Part shown: positions 35,421 to 50,475 of the stretch, piece by piece | How positions within the stretch are numbered: the stretch's first letter is position 1 | Layout of the letters: each line of letters starts with the position of its first letter | NCBI RefSeq assembly: GCF_051014445.1 | Contig: NC_135141.1 | Location: forward strand, 62,001-126,000 | DNA from: Colletes latitarsis | Lineage: Eukaryota > Arthropoda > Insecta > Hymenoptera > Colletidae | Length of the DNA stretch: 64,000 nt | Direction of reading: 5' to 3' | Made by a program: the position numbers and the translations under genes | Notes under the pieces: model-generated | Told to the model about the DNA's origin: nothing | What the model saw: only the letters and a program-made list of their open reading frames with translations | Databases searched by the model: none

Positions 35421-36209
35421 TCTAAACCAATCAAAAAACTTTTCGAACAAAAGTTACACAGAAATGACAACACTTGACAAGAAATTGCAATAGTAGAAAT
35501 TAGCAAAACAGTTTTTATTCAACAAAAAATCAAGGTCGTTTCAATTTTTTTTTAACAAAAATATATAATTTTAAATATATAATCGATTTGTTTGTTGTAT
35601 CTTTGTATTCTCTTTAAAAAAAAAGTGTAAGAGGTCTTAGGTCGAAAATTGACTGGAATTCTTTAGAAGCTATGATTTTTCTTCCGAATTCCCATTCACG
35701 CGACACACTGTCTCCGCTCCGCCGCCCCCGGAGGAGGATTAAACTTCATTAAATAAACGAAATACAGTTTGAAACCCTCCTATAACACGGTAGATCGGTT
35801 CCTATTACAAATGCCGTGTTGTCTGAAACCGTGTTATATGAGACCTAACCCAGAGCCAGTTCACTCGAAAAGGGAGGGGAGTTATGGTCCGAAAACTTAT
35901 TAAAAACGAATATTTTTTTTTAATTCAATGACAGAATTTACCACACAGTATTTGTTTAAATAAGTAATATATTTAACATAACAGGAAATAATTAAATAAA
36001 TATGAATGAGCGCAAGCAGGCTGTTGCAGCTCGTAATGCAAATCAAAACGTAACATACGAGAAACGTCGCGAGAAGGCGTCCCCAAGACGAAAGAAACAA
36101 AACCGTCAACGATGTGAATGACGCGCATCTCAACGACCCATTTTATATCAAACACATATAGATCGCTTTCTCACATTCTACATAAGCAATTTAATTTTTC
36201 TATGTATAC

Positions 36210-37423
36210 AGGGTGTTCGACCACCCCTGGGAAAAATTTTAATGGGAGATTCTAGAGGCCAAAATAAGACGAAAATCAAGAATACCAATTTGTTGATGGA
36301 GGCTTCGTTAAAACGTTATTAACAATTAAATTAAAAAATTTCAAATCGTTTTGGAAAAATTATTTTCGGTTGCCAATTCGGGGGTCAAGTACAATCATTT
36401 TTTATGAATACACATATCCCCGACAATCCTACCCTCCTTCGAGAAAAAAAGTTCGGGTAGGTGGTGAAATTTCTCGGCGAAAAAAAAAATTTTTCAAATC
36501 GTTCTAAAAAAATTATTTCCGATTGCAAGGGTCGATTATAATCATTTTTTATGAATAGATATACCCCGGAAATCCTACCCAGTTTGGAGAAAAAAATTCG
36601 AGAAGGTGTGAAATTTTTCAACAAAATTAAAAAATTTTAAATCGTTCTAAAAAAATTATTTCTGATTGCAGGGACCAATTATAATAATTTTTGGTCGATA
36701 GACATACCCTCGAAATCGTAACCATTTTCGAGAAAAAAATTCCTTACCGAAAATATAATTTCAGGCGAAAAATGCTTCCCGTAAATTTTATGTTTGAATC
36801 TTTAAAACACCATAACTTCTGAACGGATTGGACGATTTTAATGTTAAAAAAGCCAAACGCCGCGTATTTTAGTGTAGAATATGTAACAATTGTAAAAATA
36901 TTGGAAAGGTTGTTCCTTGGCCCCGTAATGTTAGAAAACCCCCATAAAAATGGTCCAATTTTCAACTTAGATAGCCATAACTCCTATAATAGTGAATATA
37001 TTTCAATGAAACTTTTTTCTCAAGTAGAGCCCATAGGTACCTACAAAAAAGTATTAAACAACTTTTCTGTAGGACGTCAAGCGAAATTATTAAAAATCAA
37101 AAACGAATTTTTAAGAAAAATCAACAGGGGATAGGTAGGTAGGTAGGTAGGTGCCTAAATTTTGTCGGCGAAATTGAAAAGTTTCAAATCGTTCTGGAAA
37201 AATTATTTTCGGTTGCGGAGGTAAATTATAATCATTTTCGGTGAATAGACATACTCCCGAAATCTTACCCACTTTCGAGAAAAAATTCAGTATTGGCGGA
37301 ACTTTAAACGTTAATAACTTTTTAACGAAGCCACCATCAACAAATTGGTATTCTTGATTTTCGTCTTATTTTGGCCTCTAGAATCTCCCATTAATATTTT
37401 TCCCAAGGGTGGCCGAACACCCT
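36210..37423. mobile_element. TIR element, unit 5
   Basis: Copy of 5430-6643. No internal difference noticed. Confidence 0.85.
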
Positions 37424-40024
37424 TATATATATGTATGTATGTATGTATGTATAACAGAAAAGAAAAAAACAAAAAAACACAAAAAATATTATTTTAATTT
37501 AACGCAACCTTAATTTAATAAATTATAATTTCTAATAATATATTTTTTCATGTAAAGCCACTATATTTCTTTCATTGTTCTTTCGCGTCATTACTTTAAG
37601 GTAATTTAGGTTTTAAATATGTTAAGCAAAAATCATGTTATCCAGTGCTGTACAAAGTTTTATGTTTTCGCAATTTTCTTATCGTGTTAGAGCGAAAGCG
37701 TGTTATAGGGGATATGATGCCGTGTTGTAGGGGACAAGCATCCCTGTATAGGGAAATTCTCTTTTACAAATGTCGACGGAATCCCGACGTAACACCTGTA
37801 TCCACGAGTTGTTATTAATGAAGTTGAAGGTAGACGATCAACCAAGATTCACACGTAACCAGTCTTCCGAATTCAAGGACACTTCAATTTGGCGACAAGC
37901 ATGGGATGCTGCTCACGAAATACACGAAACTTTCGTCGTGAGAGTAGCACGTGAAATTTACTTACATAACCTAAATCGAGCACGTACTCTACCTCACTTA
38001 CGGGCACGAACGTAAGGCGATTTATACAGTCGATATCGCCGATTTTTACAAAAGGTAAGTTTTAACATTTAAGTAAACAAAGCCTCTGTAAGTTTTATTT
38101 TCCATACTTCAAAAGTAAAAATAAATGCATGAAAAAAGAAAAAAACGTTCTTGACAAGTCCTATAAAATACTTGAGTTCAGTTTGTTCATAATTCATCGG
38201 TAAAAGAATCTAACTCTATAACAATCCGATACACAAGATATAAAGTCAGTTTCTCCTTTCATTATTAGATGCGTTGACTTTAATTTTATAAATTATGATG
38301 ATAAGTATGATGATTTTACAGAAAGAGTTTATTTTTAATATTAAAGATTTCCTATATAAAGACAAGAAGGATATTTTTACCAATATCTATCTATCTATCT
38401 TAATATTCTTCACCCACTTGGCCCACTTACTTTAACGAGTCTGAGTAAATCATCAGTACTATCAGTACTATCATTTATTAATAAAAATAATAGTTGGATA
38501 ACATAGAACTTAATATTATTAGTCACACCACTAATAAAATGAATCTGCGATTCCATATCCAAAGATATAGTATAAGCTAGAAAATTCAGATTATTCAAGT
38601 TACTTCTATCACTCGTCAAATTTTTTATGAAATTCTATGCTAATTCATGCTCTTTAAAATATAATTATAATCTACTGGGACTTTTAGTTAACTTATGTTT
38701 TAATGAATCAATAATCAAAGTATCTATAATTAATATTAAAATCAAATAAGAGTAGTCGAAATAGTATTAATATTTACTATCAGTCTCTGATATTTAAATT
38801 TTATTAAATATTTTAAATCTGTTATCACCTTGTTCAAATAATTTATTACTAGCTTTGATAAAATAGATTTTGGGATGGATTTTTTAAGAATGGAATAAAA
38901 GGAATTCAGTTGTGAATTTTTATGAGGAATAAAGGGATATTATTATACTATCAACATGTATATCGTTCTTTAACTTGCCCATTTAGATATTTATATACTT
39001 GTATAAATATAAACCCACACTAAAATCATGTAAATATCTAAATCATTTTTAAATCTATGATTTGGAAAATTTTAGGGACTTGGAACTTAATTAATCTTTT
39101 ATCTTACAGTTTTATCACACTTTAGAAGATAAAAATCATAATAATAATTTAATTTATTTTGCATAAAAACAGTCCTCTTCGTGCCTTTATATTTTCATTT
39201 TCTATGACCAAAAATTCGAAATTCGTTTCATTTTTACAAAAAAAGTGATTGGGATGTCCCCCAATCACTTATAAGTATCATTTGTCGATTATCTTAAATA
39301 TCTTATTATATTTTTTCTATACTAAATTTTCAAACCTCTTTACCTTGATATCTTCTTTTTCATGTAATTTGAATACTTTTCTAAAGTAATCTTTTGTAAA
39401 ATGTTCTGTTAATCTAAATTATCTAATAAATCTATATCAGAATTAGTTAATTCTGTTGTAAGATAAGTGAAAAATCAATGAAGACGAAGTTGCCAATATC
39501 AATTAAGTCAACTACTTTTGGTAATACATTTGGTTAAACATTCTTTCTTATTTTTTATCTCTGAATTTCGAGATTACACAGATTAAAAAAATTTGTCTCT
39601 CTTTATTATTGTATCTATTTTTTCAGAGGGTAAATAGGTTCGTCATCCCCTTCTTCATTTGGCTTATCTTCATTTTCTTTCTTTCTTTCTCTATTTGAAA
39701 TTTGAAAAGTCTATCCTTCTTTTATTAACTTAACCCAGACCTAACCAGACCACAATTCATCTTTCATATATTACTTCTAAATTCTTTCTTATTAATACTT
39801 TTCTGTATTAAAAAGTAAGTAGTCTTTCATGTGATGCTTATTCAACATTCTTACTACAGCTTGGTGTTGTTGTTGTTTCTTTTTTTTACCAAGAATAAAG
39901 TTATTTAAGAAGTTTATGCAGAAAATTTCACGTGAAAAATTTATTTTCTTAGAAAAGTACAACGTAGAACTACTATATATGATATGTTGTTTGTTTATAA
40001 AATCATCAATAACTACGTATAAAT

Positions 40025-40266
40025 ATGGAATTATTCTATATTCTAACATTTTTCAATAATTGTATTAACCATATATCCAAGCTAACCAGTTTAGCCAGCA
40101 TATGGACTTCTTTAACAGTTCTCCGTATTCCTTCAAATAGCATGTCATTAGTGTTGTACGCACTGCATCTCATATTATACGCAATTAATGTGACTTTTAT
40201 ACATATTATGCAACTGTATTATATCAACAAAGGGTGTAGAAACCCGTAAATAAATAAATAAATAAA
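40025..40266 (+). mobile_element. Retroelement-like 3' end, unit 6
   Basis: Same as the unit 3 copy on reading. Confidence 0.4.
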
Positions 40267-40602
40267 GAAGTATTAAAAAGAGGGTAACGTGGAACTTGAA
40301 ATGATTTTTTAGTTATTTTCTTTGGATATTAAAGTAGATTTCATTGGATGTAAGAGTAGATGTAATTGGACAGTTAAGTATTTTTTATTATACTGTTAAA
40401 GCAATGTGTTTTAAGGGGAGGAGGTTTAAACACCTCGCCTAACCTAACCTCGTCCGGATCTCGAGGGAAGGAACGCTGGGCAAATGGAAAATAATCGGTG
40501 CAAGTTGAATTTATTTTCGCTTAGTCGCCTTATACGATTAAGCCGTTTATTTCTTCTTAAATTTTACTCTTAATTACAATAGATAGAAGAAAATAATTTT
40601 CT

Positions 40603-41191
40603 AATTTGTTGATGGCGACTTCGTTAAAAAGTAATTATTCCGTCGGTAAAATGCGCAAGATTTCGGGGGTAAAATGATTGTAATTGACCCCCGCAACCGC
40701 AAATAATTTTTCCAAAACGATTTGAATTGAATTTGTTTTCCCGTCGAACAACCGTTTTCACACCTTCTCGAATTTTTTTCTAGAAAGTGGGTAGGATTTC
40801 TGGGGTATGTCTAGTCACCAAAAATGATTGTAATTGACCCCCACAGCTAACAATATTTTTTTCAGAACGATTTGAAATATTTTAATTTCGTCGAAAAATT
40901 TCACACCTTCTCGAATTTTTTTCTAGAAAGTGGGTAGGATTTCGAGGGTATGTGTCATTTGGTCACAATTACCAAAAATGATTGTAATTGACCCCCGCAA
41001 CCGAAAATAATTTTTCCAAAACGATTTGAATTGAATTTTTTGTTTCTCTGTCACCTAATTAGATTTTCGGTAAGGAATTTTTTTCTCGAAAATGCGTAGG
41101 ATCTCGGGGGTATGTGTAATGACCAAAAATTATTGCAATTTACCCTCACAACCGAAAATAATTTTTTTAGAACGATTTGAAAAATTTTTTA
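40603..41191 (+). repeat. Four-module block, unit 6
   Basis: Copy of 2137-2725. No difference noticed. Confidence 0.75.
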
Positions 41192-41668
41192 CCTCTTGTT
41201 TTGTAGTTGTTCCTTCCGATCCATAGGATTTAAAAGATTTATGAAAAATCTTTTAAATGTTTCATATAAATCTTGGCAAGAATTAAATTTTCTGTAAAAA
41301 AAAATTAAATAAATTTGTTCTCTGCCTTCTCTAGAAAAGAAAAAATTAAATGAGATGAAATCTTATACATTACATGCTTACTTAAATCGCATTGAAAACG
41401 AATACCACAAATGTTTCAGAATAATCTGCAAAATGGTCTCACTCGCAAAGGGTTAATTGAGAAATAAATGTTTGGTAATTGAAAACAGGTAAGCAGGTTA
41501 TTAACCAGCTGTTTTTTTCGCTAAGACAAATTGAAAACTCGGTTCTAACAAGGAAAAGTTGGAATGGTACCCGGTTTTGGGTTAGGTTTTACTTTAAGAT
41601 ATGTATTATTAAAGTTATTACAGGTACTATTTTCCGAAATAGAACTATATTCTATTCACCACTAATCA

Positions 41669-41761
41669 GCGTGGCCGTGAGTGATAAGGTGTTTGCCTGC
41701 AAGTTCGAGCTTCTTCTTTTGCTCTGCAGATTCGAACCCTGGTAGAAGAAATCTTTTTTTT
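41669..41761 (+). ncRNA. tRNA-like Pol III segment, unit 6
   Basis: Copy of 3203-3295 with both boxes and the T run kept. Confidence 0.5.
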
Positions 41762-42791
41762 ATTTTTTCAATCATATTTTCGTACAATCAAGTACACATA
41801 ACATGTGACATTATATTTTTGTATGCCCTTCGAATATTTCTTTTTTTTTAAGTTGAATTTAACCAAAATTACATTTATAACATAATATGTTATTTTCAAT
41901 GTACGAAGTACATGAATCTGAAAAATGATGGTACTTTTCGTAAAAACAGTCAAAACATAAAAATTTCAAGCACCACGTGCATCTAACGAAAGTTCTGTTT
42001 TCACAGAAATTACAGAAATTATTTTCTATTTAATGATGATGATGGTGGAATGGAATGACCGCTTCATTTACATTGATAAAATGTGAACGATTTTCGGATA
42101 GTCGTACCTCGTACTTTTTACCTTATACTTGAGGTAAAAAGGGGTATAACCGGGTAAAACAGTTTTATGACATTACCTGCTAACTCATGTTACTGTTCTG
42201 ATGAAAATGAAACGCTATGTTTTGTATTCGACTATGTCCTTTTAAAATTTTTAATCCAACCCATACTTTGTATTAAACTGGTAAACGGGATCACTTTTCT
42301 TTTGTGGTTTAAACGGTTTGGTGGTGCACGTTATTAATTTTGATGGATCGATACAATTATTTTTTTATGCAAAGTTAAGCCAAATCAAACTAGTTAATAT
42401 ATATTTAGTTCGTCATAACAAATTGATAATTATACGGTTATCTAAAAACATATCGAGGAAAATCATTATTAATTAATTTCTGCAACTATTAATTCTACTA
42501 CTAAGTTTTGTTTATGTTATAAAAATAAGATAATAACTCTTCTTATTGAAAAATCCCACAGCGTGCACGATACTGGCAAAGAGTGGATTCTCATTTTAAT
42601 TTATTAATTTTCAATCTTAAACTATTGATTTTGAAAAATCGTATTAATAATATACATATGTTACGCTCACATATAAGAATAATAATAAGAAAAAAATTTC
42701 TTTTTTTTTTCAATAATTAAAATATGATCAGGGGGTTTTAAAACCCATTTATTTTCGTAAAATAAATTTTACAAAATTTCTTTTTCAAACT

Positions 42792-43106
42792 ACTTACGTA
42801 CTTTGCTTATGTGCGCCTACATCGTCATGTGCGTCGGAAAGTAAAAATGCCTGGGCAGTCAGTCGAGAATCTCGACTCGAGATTCCAAATCGTATGCCGT
42901 TGACGGGAGGTCGGATTTCAGTTGTTAAGAGCGAGAAGGCAAATGTGAGCCTTTCTCTCTCGACTCTCACGAGGCGGTCCGAAATTACTTCGGGCAGCGT
43001 CAGTTTGCCTTTGTCGACTTTCCGAAACATTACGAGCTCACGTACGCGTGAGAGAGCACACTATGCCTTCGGTGCACTTCTGGCACCTCTGATTTCAGAC
43101 ACTTCC
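42792..43106. other. GC-rich island, unit 6
   Basis: Copy of 4326-4640 with both frames unchanged. Confidence 0.55.
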
Positions 43107-43893
43107 TCTAAACCAATCAAAAAACTTTTCGAACAAAAGTTACACAGAAATGACAACACTTGACAAGAAATTGCAATAGTAGAAATTAGCAAAACAGTTT
43201 TTATTCAACAAAAAATCAAGGTCGTTTCAATTTTTTTTTAACAAAAATATATAATTTTAAATATATAATCGATTTGTTTGTTGTATCTTTGTATTCTCTT
43301 TAAAAAAAAAGTGTAAGAGGTCTTAGGTCGAAAATTGACTGGAATTCTTTAGAAGCTATGATTTTTCTTCCGAATTCCCATTCACGCGACACACTGTCTC
43401 CGCTCCGCCGCCCCCGGAGGAGGATTAAACTTCATTAAATAAACGAAATACAGTTTGAAACCCTCCTATAACACGGTAGATCGGTTCCTATAAAATGCCG
43501 TGTTGTCTGAAACCGTGTTATATGAGACCTAACCCAGAGCCAGTTCACTCGAAAAGGGAGGGGAGTTATGGTCCGAAAACTTATTAAAAACGAATATTTT
43601 TTTTTAATTCAATGACAGAATTTACCACACAGTATTTGTTTAAATAAGTAATATATTTAACATAACAGGAAATAATTAAATAAATATGAATGAGCGCAAG
43701 CAGGCTGTTGCAGCTCGTAATGCAAATCAAAACGTAACATACGAGAAACGTCGCGAGAAGGCGTCCCCAAGACGAAAGAAACAAAACCGTCAACGATGTG
43801 AATGACGCGCATCTCAACGACCCATTTTATATCAAACACATATAGATCGCTTTCTCACATTCTACATAAGCAATTTAATTTTTCTATGTATAC

Positions 43894-45107
43894 AGGGTGT
43901 TCGACCACCCCTGGGAAAAATTTTAATGGGAGATTCTAGAGGCCAAAATAAGACGAAAATCAAGAATACCAATTTGTTGATGGAGGCTTCGTTAAAACGT
44001 TATTAACAATTAAATTAAAAAATTTCAAATCGTTTTGGAAAAATTATTTTCGGTTGCCAATTCGGGGGTCAAGTACAATCATTTTTTATGAATACACATA
44101 TCCCCGACAATCCTACCCTCCTTCGAGAAAAAAAGTTCGGGTAGGTGGTGAAATTTCTCGGCGAAAAAAAAAATTTTTCAAATCGTTCTAAAAAAATTAT
44201 TTCCGATTGCAAGGGTCGATTATAATCATTTTTTATGAATAGATATACCCCGGAAATCCTACCCAGTTTGGAGAAAAAAATTCGAGAAGGTGTGAAATTT
44301 TTCAACAAAATTAAAAAATTTTAAATCGTTCTAAAAAAATTATTTCTGATTGCAGGGACCAATTATAATAATTTTTGGTCGATAGACATACCCTCGAAAT
44401 CGTAACCATTTTCGAGAAAAAAATTCCTTACCGAAAATATAATTTCAGGCGAAAAATGCTTCCCGTAAATTTTATGTTTGAATCTTTAAAACACCATAAC
44501 TTCTGAACGGATTGGACGATTTTAATGTTAAAAAAGCCAAACGCCGCGTATTTTAGTGTAGAATATGTAACAATTGTAAAAATATTGGAAAGGTTGTTCC
44601 TTGGCCCCGTAATGTTAGAAAACCCCCATAAAAATGGTCCAATTTTCAACTTAGATAGCCATAACTCCTATAATAGTGAATATATTTCAATGAAACTTTT
44701 TTCTCAAGTAGAGCCCATAGGTACCTACAAAAAAGTATTAAACAACTTTTCTGTAGGACGTCAAGCGAAATTATTAAAAATCAAAAACGAATTTTTAAGA
44801 AAAATCAACAGGGGATAGGTAGGTAGGTAGGTAGGTGCCTAAATTTTGTCGGCGAAATTGAAAAGTTTCAAATCGTTCTGGAAAAATTATTTTCGGTTGC
44901 GGAGGTAAATTATAATCATTTTCGGTGAATAGACATACTCCCGAAATCTTACCCACTTTCGAGAAAAAATTCAGTATTGGCGGAACTTTAAACGTTAATA
45001 ACTTTTTAACGAAGCCACCATCAACAAATTGGTATTCTTGATTTTCGTCTTATTTTGGCCTCTAGAATCTCCCATTAATATTTTTCCCAAGGGTGGCCGA
45101 ACACCCT
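43894..45107. mobile_element. TIR element, unit 6
   Basis: Copy of 5430-6643. The private 2-bp loss of unit 6 lies about 400 bp upstream, outside the element. Confidence 0.85.
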
Positions 45108-47708
45108 TATATATATGTATGTATGTATGTATGTATAACAGAAAAGAAAAAAACAAAAAAACACAAAAAATATTATTTTAATTTAACGCAACCTTAATTT
45201 AATAAATTATAATTTCTAATAATATATTTTTTCATGTAAAGCCACTATATTTCTTTCATTGTTCTTTCGCGTCATTACTTTAAGGTAATTTAGGTTTTAA
45301 ATATGTTAAGCAAAAATCATGTTATCCAGTGCTGTACAAAGTTTTATGTTTTCGCAATTTTCTTATCGTGTTAGAGCGAAAGCGTGTTATAGGGGATATG
45401 ATGCCGTGTTGTAGGGGACAAGCATCCCTGTATAGGGAAATTCTCTTTTACAAATGTCGACGGAATCCCGACGTAACACCTGTATCCACGAGTTGTTATT
45501 AATGAAGTTGAAGGTAGACGATCAACCAAGATTCACACGTAACCAGTCTTCCGAATTCAAGGACACTTCAATTTGGCGACAAGCATGGGATGCTGCTCAC
45601 GAAATACACGAAACTTTCGTCGTGAGAGTAGCACGTGAAATTTACTTACATAACCTAAATCGAGCACGTACTCTACCTCACTTACGGGCACGAACGTAAG
45701 GCGATTTATACAGTCGATATCGCCGATTTTTACAAAAGGTAAGTTTTAACATTTAAGTAAACAAAGCCTCTGTAAGTTTTATTTTCCATACTTCAAAAGT
45801 AAAAATAAATGCATGAAAAAAGAAAAAAACGTTCTTGACAAGTCCTATAAAATACTTGAGTTCAGTTTGTTCATAATTCATCGGTAAAAGAATCTAACTC
45901 TATAACAATCCGATACACAAGATATAAAGTCAGTTTCTCCTTTCATTATTAGATGCGTTGACTTTAATTTTATAAATTATGATGATAAGTATGATGATTT
46001 TACAGAAAGAGTTTATTTTTAATATTAAAGATTTCCTATATAAAGACAAGAAGGATATTTTTACCAATATCTATCTATCTATCTTAATATTCTTCACCCA
46101 CTTGGCCCACTTACTTTAACGAGTCTGAGTAAATCATCAGTACTATCAGTACTATCATTTATTAATAAAAATAATAGTTGGATAACATAGAACTTAATAT
46201 TATTAGTCACACCACTAATAAAATGAATCTGCGATTCCATATCCAAAGATATAGTATAAGCTAGAAAATTCAGATTATTCAAGTTACTTCTATCACTCGT
46301 CAAATTTTTTATGAAATTCTATGCTAATTCATGCTCTTTAAAATATAATTATAATCTACTGGGACTTTTAGTTAACTTATGTTTTAATGAATCAATAATC
46401 AAAGTATCTATAATTAATATTAAAATCAAATAAGAGTAGTCGAAATAGTATTAATATTTACTATCAGTCTCTGATATTTAAATTTTATTAAATATTTTAA
46501 ATCTGTTATCACCTTGTTCAAATAATTTATTACTAGCTTTGATAAAATAGATTTTGGGATGGATTTTTTAAGAATGGAATAAAAGGAATTCAGTTGTGAA
46601 TTTTTATGAGGAATAAAGGGATATTATTATACTATCAACATGTATATCGTTCTTTAACTTGCCCATTTAGATATTTATATACTTGTATAAATATAAACCC
46701 ACACTAAAATCATGTAAATATCTAAATCATTTTTAAATCTATGATTTGGAAAATTTTAGGGACTTGGAACTTAATTAATCTTTTATCTTACAGTTTTATC
46801 ACACTTTAGAAGATAAAAATCATAATAATAATTTAATTTATTTTGCATAAAAACAGTCCTCTTCGTGCCTTTATATTTTCATTTTCTATGACCAAAAATT
46901 CGAAATTCGTTTCATTTTTACAAAAAAAGTGATTGGGATGTCCCCCAATCACTTATAAGTATCATTTGTCGATTATCTTAAATATCTTATTATATTTTTT
47001 CTATACTAAATTTTCAAACCTCTTTACCTTGATATCTTCTTTTTCATGTAATTTGAATACTTTTCTAAAGTAATCTTTTGTAAAATGTTCTGTTAATCTA
47101 AATTATCTAATAAATCTATATCAGAATTAGTTAATTCTGTTGTAAGATAAGTGAAAAATCAATGAAGACGAAGTTGCCAATATCAATTAAGTCAACTACT
47201 TTTGGTAATACATTTGGTTAAACATTCTTTCTTATTTTTTATCTCTGAATTACGAGATTACACAGATTAAAAAAATTTGTCTCTCTTTATTATTGTATCT
47301 ATTTTTTCAGAGGGTAAATAGGTTCGTCATCCCCTTCTTCATTTGGCTTATCTTCATTTTCTTTCTTTCTTTCTCTATTTGAAATTTGAAAAGTCTATCC
47401 TTCTTTTATTAACTTAACCCAGACCTAACCAGACCACAATTCATCTTTCATATATTACTTCTAAATTCTTTCTTATTAATACTTTTCTGTATTAAAAAGT
47501 AACTAGTCTTTCATGTGATGCTTATTCAACATTCTTACTACAGCTTGGTGTTGTTGTTGTTTCTTTTTTTTACCAAGAATAAAGTTATTTAAGAAGTTTA
47601 TGCAGAAAATTTCACGTGAAAAATTTATTTTCTTAGAAAAGTACAACGTAGAACTACTATATATGATATGTTGTTTGTTTATAAAATCATCAATAACTAC
47701 GTATAAAT

Positions 47709-47950
47709 ATGGAATTATTCTATATTCTAACATTTTTCAATAATTGTATTAACCATATATCCAAGCTAACCAGTTTAGCCAGCATATGGACTTCTTTAAC
47801 AGTTCTCCGTATTCCTTCAAATAGCATGTCATTAGTGTTGTACGCACTGCATCTCATATTATACGCAATTAATGTGACTTTTATACATATTATGCAACTG
47901 TATTATATCAACAAAGGGTGTAGAAACCCGTAAATAAATAAATAAATAAA
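47709..47950 (+). mobile_element. Retroelement-like 3' end, unit 7
   Basis: Same as the unit 3 copy. The private unit 7 substitution at 47503 lies upstream of it. Confidence 0.4.
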
Positions 47951-48286
47951 GAAGTATTAAAAAGAGGGTAACGTGGAACTTGAAATGATTTTTTAGTTAT
48001 TTTCTTTGGATATTAAAGTAGATTTCATTGGATGTAAGAGTAGATGTAATTGGACAGTTAAGTATTTTTTATTATACTGTTAAAGCAATGTGTTTTAAGG
48101 GGAGGAGGTTTAAACACCTCGCCTAACCTAACCTCGTCCGGATCTCGAGGGAAGGAACGCTGGGCAAATGGAAAATAATCGGTGCAAGTTGAATTTATTT
48201 TCGCTTAGTCGCCTTATACGATTAAGCCGTTTATTTCTTCTTAAATTTTACTCTTAATTACAATAGATAGAAGAAAATAATTTTCT

Positions 48287-48875
48287 AATTTGTTGATGGC
48301 GACTTCGTTAAAAAGTAATTATTCCGTCGGTAAAATGCGCAAGATTTCGGGGGTAAAATGATTGTAATTGACCCCCGCAACCGCAAATAATTTTTCCAAA
48401 ACGATTTGAATTGAATTTGTTTTCCCGTCGAACAACCGTTTTCACACCTTCTCGAATTTTTTTCTAGAAAGTGGGTAGGATTTCTGGGGTATGTCTAGTC
48501 ACCAAAAATGATTGTAATTGACCCCCACAGCTAACAATATTTTTTTCAGAACGATTTGAAATATTTTAATTTCGTCGAAAAATTTCACACCTTCTCGAAT
48601 TTTTTTCTAGAAAGTGGGTAGGATTTCGAGGGTATGTGTCATTTGGTCACAATTACCAAAAATGATTGTAATTGACCCCCGCAACCGAAAATAATTTTTC
48701 CAAAACGATTTGAATTGAATTTTTTGTTTCTCTGTCACCTAATTAGATTTTCGGTAAGGAATTTTTTTCTCGAAAATGCGTAGGATCTCGGGGGTATGTG
48801 TAATGACCAAAAATTATTGCAATTTACCCTCACAACCGAAAATAATTTTTTTAGAACGATTTGAAAAATTTTTTA
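48287..48875 (+). repeat. Four-module block, unit 7
   Basis: Copy of 2137-2725. No difference noticed. Confidence 0.75.
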
Positions 48876-49352
48876 CCTCTTGTTTTGTAGTTGTTCCTTC
48901 CGATCCATAGGATTTAAAAGATTTATGAAAAATCTTTTAAATGTTTCATATAAATCTTGGCAAGAATTAAATTTTCTGTAAAAAAAAATTAAATAAATTT
49001 GTTCTCTGCCTTCTCTAGAAAAGAAAAAATTAAATGAGATGAAATCTTATACATTACATGCTTACTTAAATCGCATTGAAAACGAATACCACAAATGTTT
49101 CAGAATAATCTGCAAAATGGTCTCACTCGCAAAGGGTTAATTGAGAAATAAATGTTTGGTAATTGAAAACAGGTAAGCAGGTTATTAACCAGCTGTTTTT
49201 TTCGCTAAGACAAATTGAAAACTCGGTTCTAACAAGGAAAAGTTGGAATGGTACCCGGTTTTGGGTTAGGTTTTACTTTAAGATATGTATTATTAAAGTT
49301 ATTACAGGTACTATTTTCCGAAATAGAACTATATTCTATTCACCACTAATCA

Positions 49353-49445
49353 GCGTGGCCGTGAGTGATAAGGTGTTTGCCTGCAAGTTCGAGCTTCTTC
49401 TTTTGCTCTGCAGATTCGAACCCTGGTAGAAGAAATCTTTTTTTT
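49353..49445 (+). ncRNA. tRNA-like Pol III segment, unit 7
   Basis: Copy of 3203-3295 with both boxes and the T run kept. Confidence 0.5.
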
Positions 49446-50475
49446 ATTTTTTCAATCATATTTTCGTACAATCAAGTACACATAACATGTGACATTATAT
49501 TTTTGTATGCCCTTCGAATATTTCTTTTTTTTTAAGTTGAATTTAACCAAAATTACATTTATAACATAATATGTTATTTTCAATGTACGAAGTACATGAA
49601 TCTGAAAAATGATGGTACTTTTCGTAAAAACAGTCAAAACATAAAAATTTCAAGCACCACGTGCATCTAACGAAAGTTCTGTTTTCACAGAAATTACAGA
49701 AATTATTTTCTATTTAATGATGATGATGGTGGAATGGAATGACCGCTTCATTTACATTGATAAAATGTGAACGATTTTCGGATAGTCGTACCTCGTACTT
49801 TTTACCTTATACTTGAGGTAAAAAGGGGTATAACCGGGTAAAACAGTTTTATGACATTACCTGCTAACTCATGTTACTGTTCTGATGAAAATGAAACGCT
49901 ATGTTTTGTATTCGACTATGTCCTTTTAAAATTTTTAATCCAACCCATACTTTGTATTAAACTGGTAAACGGGATCACTTTTCTTTTGTGGTTTAAACGG
50001 TTTGGTGGTGCACGTTATTAATTTTGATGGATCGATACAATTATTTTTTTATGCAAAGTTAAGCCAAATCAAACTAGTTAATATATATTTAGTTCGTCAT
50101 AACAAATTGATAATTATACGGTTATCTAAAAACATATCGAGGAAAATCATTATTAATTAATTTCTGCAACTATTAATTCTACTACTAAGTTTTGTTTATG
50201 TTATAAAAATAAGATAATAACTCTTCTTATTGAAAAATCCCACAGCGTGCACGATACTGGCAAAGAGTGGATTCTCATTTTAATTTATTAATTTTCAATC
50301 TTAAACTATTGATTTTGAAAAATCGTATTAATAATATACATATGTTACGCTCACATATAAGAATAATAATAAGAAAAAAATTTCTTTTTTTTTTCAATAA
50401 TTAAAATATGATCAGGGGGTTTTAAAACCCATTTATTTTCGTAAAATAAATTTTACAAAATTTCTTTTTCAAACT

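Larger units (their letters stand above)
30778..38463. repeat. Macrosatellite unit 5 (7686 bp, short subtype)
   Basis: Short subtype without the 4-bp and 8-bp insertions. It carries G at the unit 1 1715 site and no private difference that I noticed, so it can serve as the consensus for units 5 to 9. Confidence 0.97.
38464..46147. repeat. Macrosatellite unit 6 (7684 bp, short subtype)
   Basis: Short subtype with a private net 2-bp loss just before the CCGTGTT cluster, near 43490, where other units read a slightly longer ATTACAAATG stretch. Otherwise it looks like unit 5. Confidence 0.97.
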
